A stretch of DNA of 64,000 nt. Origin: Hymenoscyphus infarciens (Eukaryota > Ascomycota > Leotiomycetes > Helotiales > Helotiaceae). The notes under the pieces are model-generated. The model was not told the origin of the DNA. It worked only from the letters and a program-made list of their open reading frames with translations, and did no database searches. Each line of letters opens with the position of its first letter. The stretch's first letter is position 1. The position numbers were made by a program, and so were the translations under genes. Positions 47,894 through 58,800 of the stretch are shown here, piece after piece. Location of the stretch: the NCBI GenBank assembly GCA_001414345.1, contig LLCB01000256.1, positions 1 to 64,000 of the forward strand, in the 5' to 3' direction.

Positions 47894-48459
47894 GACCCTC
47901 TTAATAAGTACTTTACTTAATAATAGAGGAAATACTTACTTAACTTTAAAGTAGAAGTAAGTAAATAAAATAGAAGTAAATATTAACTTAACTTTAAAGT
48001 ATAAGTTAATAGACTAAGTAAGAGCTAAAAGTAGACTAATAACTAATCTAATCTTAAAGAACGAATACCTCTTTAAAGAGAGTAGTAAAAATAAATAAAA
48101 GTATCTCTTTAATAGAGAATACTAAATATATAGCTTATATAAAGCTAAGTTCTTTAAGTAAGCTCTTATTATACTTAGCAGCTTTAGTAAAGTGTATTTT
48201 TGCTCTTTAGTAGAGACTTAAATAGAAGCTAAAAGTTAAAGAAAGACTAATAGAATAAGAAAGAGTATCTCTTTAATAGAGAATACTAAAAATAAAAGTC
48301 TTTTATATAAAGCTAAGTTCTTTTAAAGAACTTGTTTAAAGTCTTTAATTATAGACTAACTATTAAGCTTTATATTGTCTTCTTTAAGGTCTTTGTTCTT
48401 ATAAACTAACCTAGATATAGTAGGTATAGTAGAAGAAGAAGAAGAAGAAGAGTCTTTAG

Positions 48460-48810
48460 TATAACGGCATGCCGTTCTATATAGCCGATATTACGTGGCA
48501 TATGCCGTATATATTAGCTTTCGGTAGTTGTTGTTTTACATTGTCTAATTTAGAAAGGTTACGTCTATCTAGACTTTCGGACGTACTTCGTAGGGTTCGG
48601 GCTTTTGTATTAGCCGACGTATATCGTTGTTCGGTTTCGTACCCCTTTTATATTATCTGAAACCTCTTATATATAGTAGCCTACTCTTAGAGTTAGAAAA
48701 GGCTAGTTATTATTTTCTTCTATATTAGTGCCTAGTATCTATATACGTTATTCTACTATATATACTCCTATATGCCTCTACTATAGTTATATATATTTTG
48801 TACTATTATA
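48460..48810 (+). repeat. 5' LTR of the nested gag-only element
   Basis: 351 bp, matches 51909-52259 along its length. The differences scanned are transitions (for example cggcatgcc versus tagtatacc). The open frame at 48469-48660 lies inside this LTR and is not considered a gene. Confidence 0.9.
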
Positions 48811-49579
48811 TAAAAATAATAACTCTTCTTTACTAGTAATAGTCTTAATAATATCTCTTTTTAAGCTTATTACTACTTCTTATTTAGAAGTTGATTTATA
48901 CTCGATTTAGAATATTATAATAATATCTTTATATAGCCGAGTAATTAGAGACTACCTAGATAGCTAGTAATAGTAGAGTTTATTATCTATATAGATAGCT
49001 AGTATAAATCGTGTTTTAGTACACGTTAAAGGATTAGAATATACTAAGTATTCCTAAGAATCTTAATAACCCTAGGTTTAGTAAATAAGTTAACTTATAA
49101 TAGTTATCTAGAAGGCTTCCAAATCTAACCTTATACCCCCCCCCCCTCTTAAATCGGCATCTTCGAAATATTAAACCCAGTTCCGCTACGAGGTGTTAAA
49201 CGCCCTTCTAAGGCCACCCCCCTTTCTAAAAACCGCCTAAATAGCACCTATATACTAAGATTTAGAAGATCTCGACGAAATAATAGTTAAAGAGACTAGT
49301 AAGACTTCTTAAATATAGACTAGATATAGTCGGTTATATAAGCTTTAGAAGTAGAAAATTAAGAAATAAGGAATCGGCTAGCTAAGCTAGAAAGACAGAT
49401 AAGCGACCTTATATTTCAAAGCTAATAACTCGCTTCGCCTCTAAACCCTCTCTAATCCTACTCTCTTTTAAATATTCGTTTAAACTAACCTTCGCTTTTA
49501 TACCCCTTTTAGCTATAAGCAGCTACCTCTAATGTCTTCTAATATTCCCCTACCTAATATAGCTCTAAAGCTACTTTAA

Positions 49580-50290
49580 ATACCCTTTAACGAAAAAGTA
49601 AGATAACTAAAAAGATCGAACCTTTAGATAATAGTATTTCACCTATATACTAACAATAGAAGATATTAGTATAAGATAGACTCTACGTAAATGCCGACTA
49701 CTATAGTTCACCTCTAATATATAAAGCCCTTATTTAGAGTACAATAACTAGACTAGCTAAGAACTACCTAAAGCCTAGATATAAGTTAGAGTTGGTTCAG
49801 AATACTTTCTAAGATTAAGAAGAGATAGTTACCCTTTTAGATACCTACTTTTTAACCGGTTATAAGATAAAGAATACTTAGAACGCTTTCAGATCCTTAT
49901 AAATAGACGCTAAAGAAACTTTTACTAAATTTAAAAGTCGCTTCTTAAGTATAGCTATACTTAGAGAAGTATATAAATTAGACAAGTTCTTATATATATA
50001 GGAAAAGATTATACCTTAGCTTTAAAACTTAGCTACTATAGAGAAGAGACACTAGAATTATAACTTTACTAAGATAGTGTCTAATCTTTTAGCTATAGAT
50101 AAGGAGACACGCTAAAACGCTAAGTTATATAATATCAGTATATCGGTCTAAAATACCCTCTCCTTGTCTAATTCAGCCCTGAACTCCCTATAATACAATA
50201 GAGAATCGTCCTCTACTTCGGAAGTAGAATTAGAAGATAAAGAATCGGAATCGGAAGACGATTTTAAATAAGTCCTTAAGTACTCTAAAG
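49580..50290 (+). pseudogene. Gag-like ORF of the nested element (dead)
   Basis: Plus-strand translation through TAG/TAA reads a Gag-like core: DAKETFTKFKSRFLSIAI, then LDKFLYI, then KRHxNYNFTKIVSNLLAIDK, followed by a Ser/Glu/Asp-rich C-terminal part (SSSTSEVELEDKESES). No CCHC zinc knuckle is seen, and the frame stops near 50430 (LLLS-stop) before the tandem arrays. Similarity to retrotransposon gag capsid domains is by pattern only. Confidence 0.6.
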
Positions 50291-50381
50291 GGAACAAGGC
50301 GGCCTACGGGCCTGAGCAACACAGTTCCTACGACAGTACCGATAAATGTCGTACCCGAAACTGTACCCCTTTTTCAACATT

Positions 50382-50640
50382 CGGCATCAAGTCTTTTGAC
50401 CAGCCGAAACCCCACCTGTTGTTATCCTGAACTTCAGATAATAATTTCAACTTCGACAACTCGGTAACAACTTCGCCTTTGACCAGCCGAAACTCCTCCT
50501 TTTGTTATCCTGAACTTCGGATAGCATTTTCAACATTCGGCAACAACTTCGCCTTTGACCAGCCGAAACTACCCCTTTTTATAGTCCTAAACTTTAGACA
50601 GCAAAACTTTGATAACATTCGGTAATAACTCTTTTGTTTT
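50382..50640 (+). repeat. Tandem array 1 (about 71-78 bp units)
   Basis: About four units, each with a version of gaccagccgaaac and most with gttatcctgaacttc. Unit starts are near 50382, 50460, 50537 and 50608. The reverse complement occurs in the minus-strand family member at about 42190-42375. This segment is noticeably less AT-rich than its surroundings. Confidence 0.8.
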
Positions 50641-50740
50641 AACCAGCTGAAACCCTACCGACTCTGGCATGGAGTCTTTCTTACTTTTATTACTTTCTTT
50701 TTACTTCTGGCGGGCTAGAAGTCCTCTTTTTTATTTGAAT

Positions 50741-51560
50741 TCGACTCGGATATAAATCGGTATGCTTTTAAAAGGATAGTAACCTCTTAGCTAAGTTATT
50801 ACTATCTACGACATTATTGACTTTTCGTTTTCGACTTTACTCTAAGTCCCTGCTAACCTTAGTTTAGACGAACTTACACTCTTTTAATAAATTCGAATTA
50901 GAGAATTCGAATCGGATATAAATTAGTACGCTCTCGAAGTGAGCTCTTAGCTAAGATATTACTATTATCTATAACGTTACCTCTTAATAGTCGCCTCTAA
51001 CTCTGCTTTTAAATTTTTTTTTCTAACTTTATTCTAAACTTTTTCAGACCTATACTCTTTTAGTAAACTTTTTAAATCAGATACGAATTAGTTAAAACAC
51101 GCTTTCTATCAAGATAAAACCTAGAAGTAAGCTCTTAATTAAGTTATTGCTATTAATCTTAACCAAGTACTATCTAACTCTACTTTTTAAACTTCTGCTA
51201 ACTAGAGTTTAAATAAACTTACTTTCTTTTATATTTAGTAAGCTAGTTGTTTTATTCGAATTTAAATCAGATATAAATTAGTACGCTCTCGAAGTAAGCT
51301 CTTAACTAAGTTATTACTATTACCTTTAACTGAACGACTTCTAACTATACTCTAAATTCACTTTTAACTTTTAAACTTTTTTAAACCTATACTCTTTTTT
51401 ATTTGAATTTAAATCAGATATAAATCAGTACGCTCTTGAAGTAAGCTCTTAACTAAGTTATCACTATTACCTTCAACGTTACCTCTTGACTAAATAACCT
51501 CCGATTCTACTCTAAATTCGCCTTTGACTTTTAAACTTTTTTCTAATTTTACTCTAAACC
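50741..51560 (+). repeat. Tandem array 2 (about 150-190 bp units)
   Basis: Five degenerate units, each containing a version of 'aaatcagatataaattagta', 'agtaagctcttaactaagtt' and 'attactattacctt'. Unit landmarks are near 50744, 50911, 51075, 51265 and 51411. Fewer units are visible, inverted, in the minus-strand relative (about 42040-42100 and 42720-42800). Confidence 0.8.
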
Positions 51561-51908
51561 TTTTAAACTTTTTAAACTTTTTACTTTAAACTTTCTCCAA
51601 CTACTAGACGGATTAGACTATACTCTTTTAGTAGACGTGAATACTTACTTTTAATATTAAAGGATTAGAAACGAAGTCTCTTTTATAAGCATCTACGAAT
51701 TAGGTCGGTTACGATTTAGAACCGATATCTTGCTTATAACATTTTAATAAAATAAAGCATCTATAAAGTCGATTTAGAACCTTCTTGCTTATAATAAAAT
51801 TAATAAATATAACAAATGTTATAATACTTATACTATCCTGATTCTACCCTAAACCCTAAATAATAAGAGATAGAAGACTTAGGACGAGTCTTTTTTAAGA
51901 AAGGGGGA

Positions 51909-52259
51909 TATAATAGTATACCGTCCTATATAGCCGATATTACGTAGCATATACTATACATATTAGCTTTTAGTAGTTATTATTTTACATTATCTAATTT
52001 AGGAAGGTTACGTCTGTCTAGACTTTTAGACGTACTTCGTAGAGTTCGGGCTTTTATATTAGCCGACGTATGTCGTTGTTCGGTTTCGTACCCCTTTTGT
52101 ATTATCCGAAACCTCTTATATATAGCAGCCTACTCTTAGAGTTAGAAAAGGCTAGTTATTGTTTTCTTCTATATCAGTGCCTAGTATCTACATACGTCAT
52201 TCTATCATACGCACTCTCATATGCCTCTACTATAGTTATATATATTTCGTGCCGTTATA
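51909..52259 (+). repeat. 3' LTR of the nested gag-only element
   Basis: 351 bp partner of 48460-48810, directly downstream of the polypurine tract and followed by the tttag target duplication. Confidence 0.9.
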
Positions 52260-52264
52260 TTTAG

Positions 52265-53975
52265 TAATAAAAGAGTTATTTATCTCTTCTTTTATAGACT
52301 TAATTATATAGTTCTTAGAAGGATTATTAGAACTAATAGCTTCTTTATAAGTTTTAGGTTGTAAAATAAAACCTATAGAAGGCTTCTTAATAATCGTAGC
52401 CTTATTATCTTCTTTTATAAGGTTTTTACTCTCTATTTTAGAGACTAAAACAGTAGAAGTTTTAGATTTTAAAGGCTTTTTAGAAAGCTTTTTATTAGTA
52501 GTCTCTAAGAGAGTAGACTTGTTTTTTAGTTTATTTTTAGACTCTTTATTAGAGTCTAGTTTCTTACTTCTAGTCTTAGAGTAGTTAGAGCTATTAGCTT
52601 TATAAACTATATTTTTAAGCTTACTATAATCTATAGTAAGGTTAGATAGATAGTAGATATTATCTAGCTAAAGAGCTTTAATCTTAATATTAGCTTTACT
52701 ATTACTAATATAAGTATAGCTCTTATTAAGCTTAATATTCTAACTTTTATTAGCTAAAGAGTAAGCTGAAATAAGAGTATTCTTAAGACTAGGGACGTAA
52801 TATATGTCTTTAATAAGTAGCTCTTTACTTTTATAAGTAATAGATATATTACCTTTACTTAGTAGAGGTACTTTAGTATTATTAGCTACTATAATAGAGC
52901 TATTAAGCTCTTTAAAATCAAGAAGCTAGCTTTTATTAGACGTGAAGTGATTAGAGGCTCTGGAGTCTAATACTAGTTTTCTTTTATTACTAGTATAGCT
53001 AGTTATAGTATTTTTATTATTACTATTAATACTAGCTAATATAATAACTCTAGAAGAGACTTTAGACTTATTAGAATTAGAGTCTTTAGAGTCTTTAGAG
53101 TCTTCTAATTCTCTAGAGTTATTAGAGTCTTTATTTTTAGCTTTATTCTTCTTTTTATTCTTTTTAGAAGAGTTATTATTACTAGTATTATTACTAGTAT
53201 TATTAGAGCTCTTTCTAAGCTCTAAGTAAAGTATAAAGCATTTACTCTTAATATGCCTCTTTTTATTATAATAGGTATATAGAGAGCTAGTTTTAATAGA
53301 AGCTTTATTAGCTTCTAAATTACTTCTTTAAGTTATTCTAGACTCTTCGCCTATAAGGTCGCTTATTAGGTCTTCTAGGTCTATAGAACTAACGTCGTTT
53401 CCTATATCTTTATACTTTCTAGATATAAAAGAATCGAAAGAACTAAGAAGGCTATTAAATATAGTAACTAATATAAAAGCATTAAAAACCTTTTTATCTA
53501 AGCTTCTTAAGTATATAGCTAAAGACTAAATTTTAAATATATATTCCTCTATAGTACTAAAGTTACTATAGCAGGCATTAGTTATCTTATTATAATATTA
53601 ACCTACTAGTTCTAGACTAGAGTTACTAAAATTAGACTTAATCTTATTCTAAAGTATAGAAGAGGAATCGATATCTATATATCTCTTTATATTATTAGAA
53701 GATATAATAGATTCTAAAGCAGCTAGAGCTTTATTACTTTTAGCTCTATAGTCGTCGAGTTTATTCTTATATCTAATTACTAATTCGTCTGATTTAGCTT
53801 TGTATTTACCTTCTTTTGTCTTATTATAATATAAAGACCTCTTAGGTTCTTTAATAGTACCTAAGATATAAGATATAAAGCCGTTTATCTTAAGAAACAG
53901 CTCGGCTTCTATAAGCTACTCTATATAATTAGAGCGGCTAATTAGCTTCTCTCTTTTAAACGAAGTAGAAGACAT
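52265..53975 (-). pseudogene. Copia Gag-protease region (dead)
   Basis: A long minus-strand frame begins at Met 53975 and is unusually well preserved, with only scattered TAG/TAA. Order: Gag N-terminus; SNFSNSSLELVG; FDSFISRKYKDIG; a zinc knuckle at about 53230-53290; a Ser/Asn/Lys-rich linker encoded by agtctttagagtctttagag-type repeats at about 53085-53110; protease LDSRASNHFT at about 52940-52970; then the pre-integrase segment. The frame is cut at 52264 by the nested LTR element. Confidence 0.75.
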
Positions 53976-54661
53976 ATTTAAAAACCCCTTTTTAAAGTCT
54001 ATATATATATATATATATATATATAGATTAAAACGTACTCTTTTAAATAAGTACTTATTAGCGTTTTTAGTTAAAGAGATAATAAGTTCTTATATTCTCT
54101 TTTGAATATAAAACACTTTACTATACTACTTCTTCTTACTAAGCTAACTTATCTTATATAAGAATAGGATAATCCACGTACTAATTAAGCTATACTTAAC
54201 CCTTTCCAAGGATAGCTTCTTATAAGTATAGATAATAGTAGTCTTATATAATCTAAAAGTCTACTAGAAGAGATAGCTACTTCTTACTAGCTTCTTTATA
54301 TATATAAGTCTCTATATAAAGGTAGCTATAAGCCTAGGCTACTTAGTTTAAGAAGAAGGCTATACTACCTACTATGTAATAACGTAATCGTATAGATATA
54401 GCCGTAGGTCTAAGTATAAGTAGTATATATACGAGTTTTTATATATATTTACTTATATCTCTAGCTTTACTCTTACTAAAGCTCCTATCTTAGAGACGTA
54501 GGACATAGATCTCTTACTAAAGACTTCACTATTAGAGGGGGTAGAGGGGGTATACCACCGAATATAATAGTATTTAGACTGGAAGTTAGTAATATTACGT
54601 AATATCACGTAAAACGAGTTCAGCTCTAGAGACCTAAAGTTAGCTCTCTAGGCTTATAATC

Positions 54662-55063
54662 TATAAGAGGTTATATACGTATAGAGTAGACTATAGAGTA
54701 GGCTATAGAGTAGGTTAGAAGTACGTAAGTCGAATCGGCATAGAGTAGGTTAGGTGATCGCTAGATTACGTTTCTAAGGAGTCGAAGTATAAGTATAAAA
54801 GACTTAGTGAATTTTTAACTTTTAACTTGATTTCTAACTAAAAGATAGAAGAGAGCTTTATATACTTTTAGAGTAAATACTAGAAGCTTCTATAGCTTAT
54901 AAATCAAAGGGGTTACTAGAAGGTTCTAGGGATCACGTGTTCGCTTAACCGTAACCGAGAACGTAACCGAACCTTCTAGACAACACTAGAAAGAACTAGT
55001 ATAGACTAAGGTTTAAACCTAAAGCCTATTAGTAAGTAAGGTAATTATTACCTAATACTAATA
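54662..55063 (-). repeat. 5' LTR of the copia element
   Basis: 402 bp partner of 47492-47893. Less RIP-mutated (retains, for example, cacgtgttcgcttaaccgta versus tacgtattcgcttaactata). Confidence 0.88.
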
Positions 55064-55489
55064 ATCTTATCTAACTTCTTCTCTTATACTCTAGTATATT
55101 ACTAGCTCTAATTATAATAAAGATAGTAGATAGCGTTTATAGAGAGAGTAGGTTATAGTTAGTATTATACTACTAGCTTTATAGAGTACTAGGCTTCTAA
55201 ATTTAAATATATTTTTAAGAACCTCTTAAACTAAGCTAGCGCGCTACTAAGCTTCTAGTTTATAAGACTTTTAAGAGTAGTAATAGCTAGCTTCGTAGCT
55301 AGGCTTATATCTTCTATAATAAGCTTCTATATACTTATTAAACGTAAGTATTAAGAAGAGGTTAATTATACTAACTAATATTAGAGAGCGTTCTAAATAC
55401 GTAGTAATATATTAAAGACGTAAGCAGAAGTTAAATATATTATAGAATATACTATAAGTGTAAATATATAGTTATAAGCCGAGTTTATA

Positions 55490-55625
55490 AGCCTATATTT
55501 ACCTAGATCTAAGAGATATATTATAGAAAAGAGAGTCTTACGTAATCTCTTTTCTCTATATATATAATAGAGTTTTAACCTTCTAAGTTCAAGCTTCTTA
55601 GAGTGTTTTTAATCTAAAAATACGT
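55490..55625 (-). repeat. Terminal-repeat-like unit 4 (inverted)
   Basis: Reverse complement of units 1-3: ctatatatataatagagttt followed by cttcttagagtgtttttaat. Forms an inverted pair with unit 3 across the copia insertion. Confidence 0.7.
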
Positions 55626-58150
55626 TATATATACTCTAATATCTTAAAAAGTACTATACTAGGTATTTAATAATAATTTAATAATACTATTAATTTAATA
55701 CTTTTTTAGATAACTAAGTAGTATATAGTAAGAGCTAGTTATATATCGAAAACGTAGTTAATTAGTATAGTAGATACTAAGAAAAGAATATTAAAATAAG
55801 AGATAGATTTATATATATAAAGTTAAGAAATATTATTACTTACTAACTAGTTCTTACTACTCTTATTAATATAGTACGCTACTACTTCTATTAGAGCTAG
55901 ATAGTTAAGTAAGGTCTAGAGATTAAAAGAGAAGTATATCTTACTAATTACTTAGTATATATTATCTTTTATATATATCTTCTAAAGCTTAAATATCTTT
56001 ATTATCTAATCTCTTACTATACTTAAAGCTTTAGAGATAATTATAGTTATACTAGAGTATACTATCTTAAGAAATTTAATAAATAAGCTATTAATAGTAA
56101 GAGATATTAATAATTAGTATATATTAATTTATATAATTAGAGCTTATTTTATAGTTTTAAATTAAAAGACAATTACTAGATTTAATACTCTCTTCTTCTC
56201 TTCTTAAAATAATACTTTTTTAATATTATCTATAGCTCTCTTCTTACTTAGATATTATAGAGAGCTTCTTTCTACGATTCTTTATAATACTATACTTATT
56301 CTTTTAATATACTACTTTATTTTTAGAATTAGTAGTACTATATTAGATCTTATAATACTAGTAGTATATCTAAAAGTAACGTCTATAGTAGTCTCTGCTA
56401 TTAGAATTAGGTCTTAAAATTAGTAAGTATTAAAGTTAAGAGTTTAGATATAATTTAAGCTAACTCTTAGTTATATAGATTACTTCTTCGTCTTAGCTTC
56501 TCTAGTACTATATATTCTTCTTAAAAATTTTATAGTAATAAAAGTTATATTTTATATACTAAAATATACTAATCTTTATCTTATACTCTTATAGTATTCT
56601 CGCTACTAATAGATTAAAAGCTATAGTATTATAAGCCTTTATTACTATTTTAATTACTTATATAGAGAAAGAGTTCTTCTCTAGAAGTATAGAAGTCTCT
56701 CTAGATATAGTAGTTATAAAGTCTAATATATTAGAGATAATAGAATTAATTAATTTAAAAGAGTCTTATACTAGAGTTTCTTAAGAGTCTTCTAAGAATG
56801 CTTATAAATAGTATATATTATAAAGAAGAGATATATTATATTACTAATAAATAGAGTAATAAATAATAAGAGAGATAGTATATAATAAGTATTTTATATA
56901 ACTTATATATAGTATAGCTATCTAAGAGTATAATTAATATTATTAATAATACTAATATATTACCTAGAAACTTATCAAAGCTTAAATATAAAAGCTTATT
57001 TCTATTAATATAACTAGCTCTAATTAAATACTTAGCTAAGTACTTTACTTACTATAGTAAAACTACTACTTTTTAAGTACTAAATAAGACTAATCTTTTA
57101 ATAGTTTTTATTAAGCTACTTCTACTAAAAGACTATAAGATAATATATAAACCTTTCTATTCTCTCTACTAGATAGAGAAAGGAGATTAGTCTTATATAG
57201 AATTAAAAGAGATATTTATATTAAAAGTATAGAATTAGAAGAGATAGGTATATTAAAGACTAGAGATAGAATATAATAGACGAGAAGCACTTAAAAGAGA
57301 GAATATAATAAAAACGAATAGCTTTAAAAGTAAGAAAAGATATAGATAGAAACTTTTAAAAAGAATAGAAGTACTAGTCTAGCTAAGAAAACAAAAACAC
57401 TAAGAGCTCTTTTAAATAGTATTTAAAAAGAAAGAAGGCTTATAAGTAGCTTTTAAACTAGCTCACTTTCTTACTTAAGCTCTAACTAACTAGTCTTTTA
57501 TATAAATCTTTATAAATATACTATTTAAGAAGAAAAAGTATTTATAAGTATAAATAAAGAGATACTATTCTTATTTCTTACTCTTATACTATTCTCTCTC
57601 TTAATTCTCTCTCTTTTATTCTTTCTTCTTTTCTTATTTCTAAGAGTCTCCTAAGTCTCTTAATTATTCTTAACTACTTAGAAATTCTTAAATCTCTACT
57701 TATAGACTTTAACTCTTCTAGTCTAATATACTACCGCTTCTACTTTAACTTCTTAATTCTCTTACTCTCTATTCTCTTTCTTCTTTCTCTTATTTATAAG
57801 ATTGTTTTAATAAATCTTCTCTATTATATTATTAAATACTATCTCTATCTTAATCTTAATCTTATTCTTATTCTCTTATATTATATTTTTATTACTACTA
57901 TTCTCTATATTTAGAGAAGCTACTAATACTTTCGTAGATACTACTTATAAGATATCTCGTATTATAGAGGCTTCTCTTTAATTATCTAATATAATAAAGT
58001 AGATTAGAGTATAAGATTAAGAGCTTAAGATATACTTTAATATCTCTTTTATTATAAGTACTTTTTTAATCGCTCTTTATTCTAAATAACTTTTTATAGA
58101 GTTTATTAGTATACTACTTATAAATACTCTTATATTAGTAAGCTTTATCG
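55626..58150. repeat. AT-rich RIP-mutated block, family not recognised
   Basis: About 2.5 kb of dense TA-rich sequence with stop codons in every frame. I could not read a transposase, reverse transcriptase or LTR pair in it. The strand bias changes near 57200 (A/G-rich) and 57580 (C/T-rich), suggesting more than one relic. Confidence 0.5.
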
Positions 58151-58800
58151 TCGTTGATTAAGAGAGGGATTTTATAAAAAAAGAGATGCTCTACAGATAC
58201 TTATATTAAAGAGTTAAAGATTCTTTTATATAATGATTTATTAGACTTTTTAGATATCTCTTTAACTTTTAAGAGTAGAAGTTTAGAAGGTATATTCAGC
58301 TATATTAGTAGCTTCAGAGCAAGGTAGTAATAGTATAATAAGTAAGCTTAATGATTTATATCTCTTATATCGACTTTTGATAGCCGCGGTACTATATAAC
58401 GCATAGTTTACAAAATATCGTTAAAAGGGAAGCTTAACTCGCAACTCACTGTAGGCTTTGTACCGATGTAAGAGGCAATATTAGATAGAGTGTCACGATC
58501 ACGGACATGGCGGATATAATTATAAAACTCAATCTCATAAGCCGTCACATTTATGTAATCATGAGTTTAAGCGAACTCTCCTGGGGTATCAATCGTGATT
58601 AAATTAAATTTACAAAAGCGAAGAAGAAAAGACTGATATAGAAAGGCAAGCTATATATCATGCTGCAAATGCCCAACGAATCTGACCACCCTTACACTTA
58701 CAAAATACAAATATTTTGCGTGTTATGCACGTGTTACATACTGATGCTGACAAGAAAAAAAATATGCAAATGAGTGTCCGCGTGAGTGCTATGATTCGCA
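58151..58800. other. Transition from repeat block to gene island
   Basis: Composition rises to normal between about 58150 and 58450. It contains the presumed 3' UTR of the minus-strand kinase. No gene is seen. Confidence 0.35.

Larger units (their letters stand above)
48460..52259 (+). mobile_element. Gag-only LTR retroelement nested in the copia element
   Basis: Two 351 bp LTRs, 48460-48810 and 51909-52259, bound 3.8 kb. Combining both copies, the LTR termini reconstruct to TGTAACGGCA...TGCCGTTACA, a 10 bp inverted repeat. The target duplication is tttag (48455-48459 and 52260-52264). A polypurine tract aagaaaggggga (51897-51908) precedes the right LTR, fixing plus orientation. The internal 3.1 kb contains one gag-like frame (about 49580-50290), tandem arrays, and no protease, integrase or reverse transcriptase. 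A related minus-strand copy lies at 41636-43855, so this is a family that presumably used enzymes supplied in trans. Confidence 0.85.
47492..55063 (-). mobile_element. Copia-type LTR retrotransposon, non-autonomous, carrying a nested LTR element
   Basis: Two 402 bp direct repeats, 47492-47893 and 54662-55063, bound the element. Five-base target duplications atctt flank it (47487-47491 and 55064-55068). A polypurine tract (aagagggtc, rc of 47894-47905) adjoins the left LTR, so it is transcribed right to left. Minus-strand translation from the Met at 53975 gives a copia Gag (MSSTSFKREKLI...), a zinc knuckle YYNKKRHIKSKCF with CCHC spacing (RIP-altered Cys and Gly), then a protease active site LDSRASNHFTSN and the pre-integrase stretch YYVPSLKNTLIS. 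No integrase core or reverse transcriptase was recognised. After subtracting the nested element, the internal region is only about 3 kb, too short for a full pol. Confidence 0.85.

Noticed and set aside
48469..48660. 63 aa open frame, plus a similar one at 52070-52264
   Set aside because: Both lie inside or across the LTRs of the gag-only element; LTRs of this type do not encode proteins.
50382..50640. CRISPR-like reading of the 71-78 bp tandem array
   Set aside because: The units are degenerate along their whole length with no unique spacers and lie inside an LTR element.
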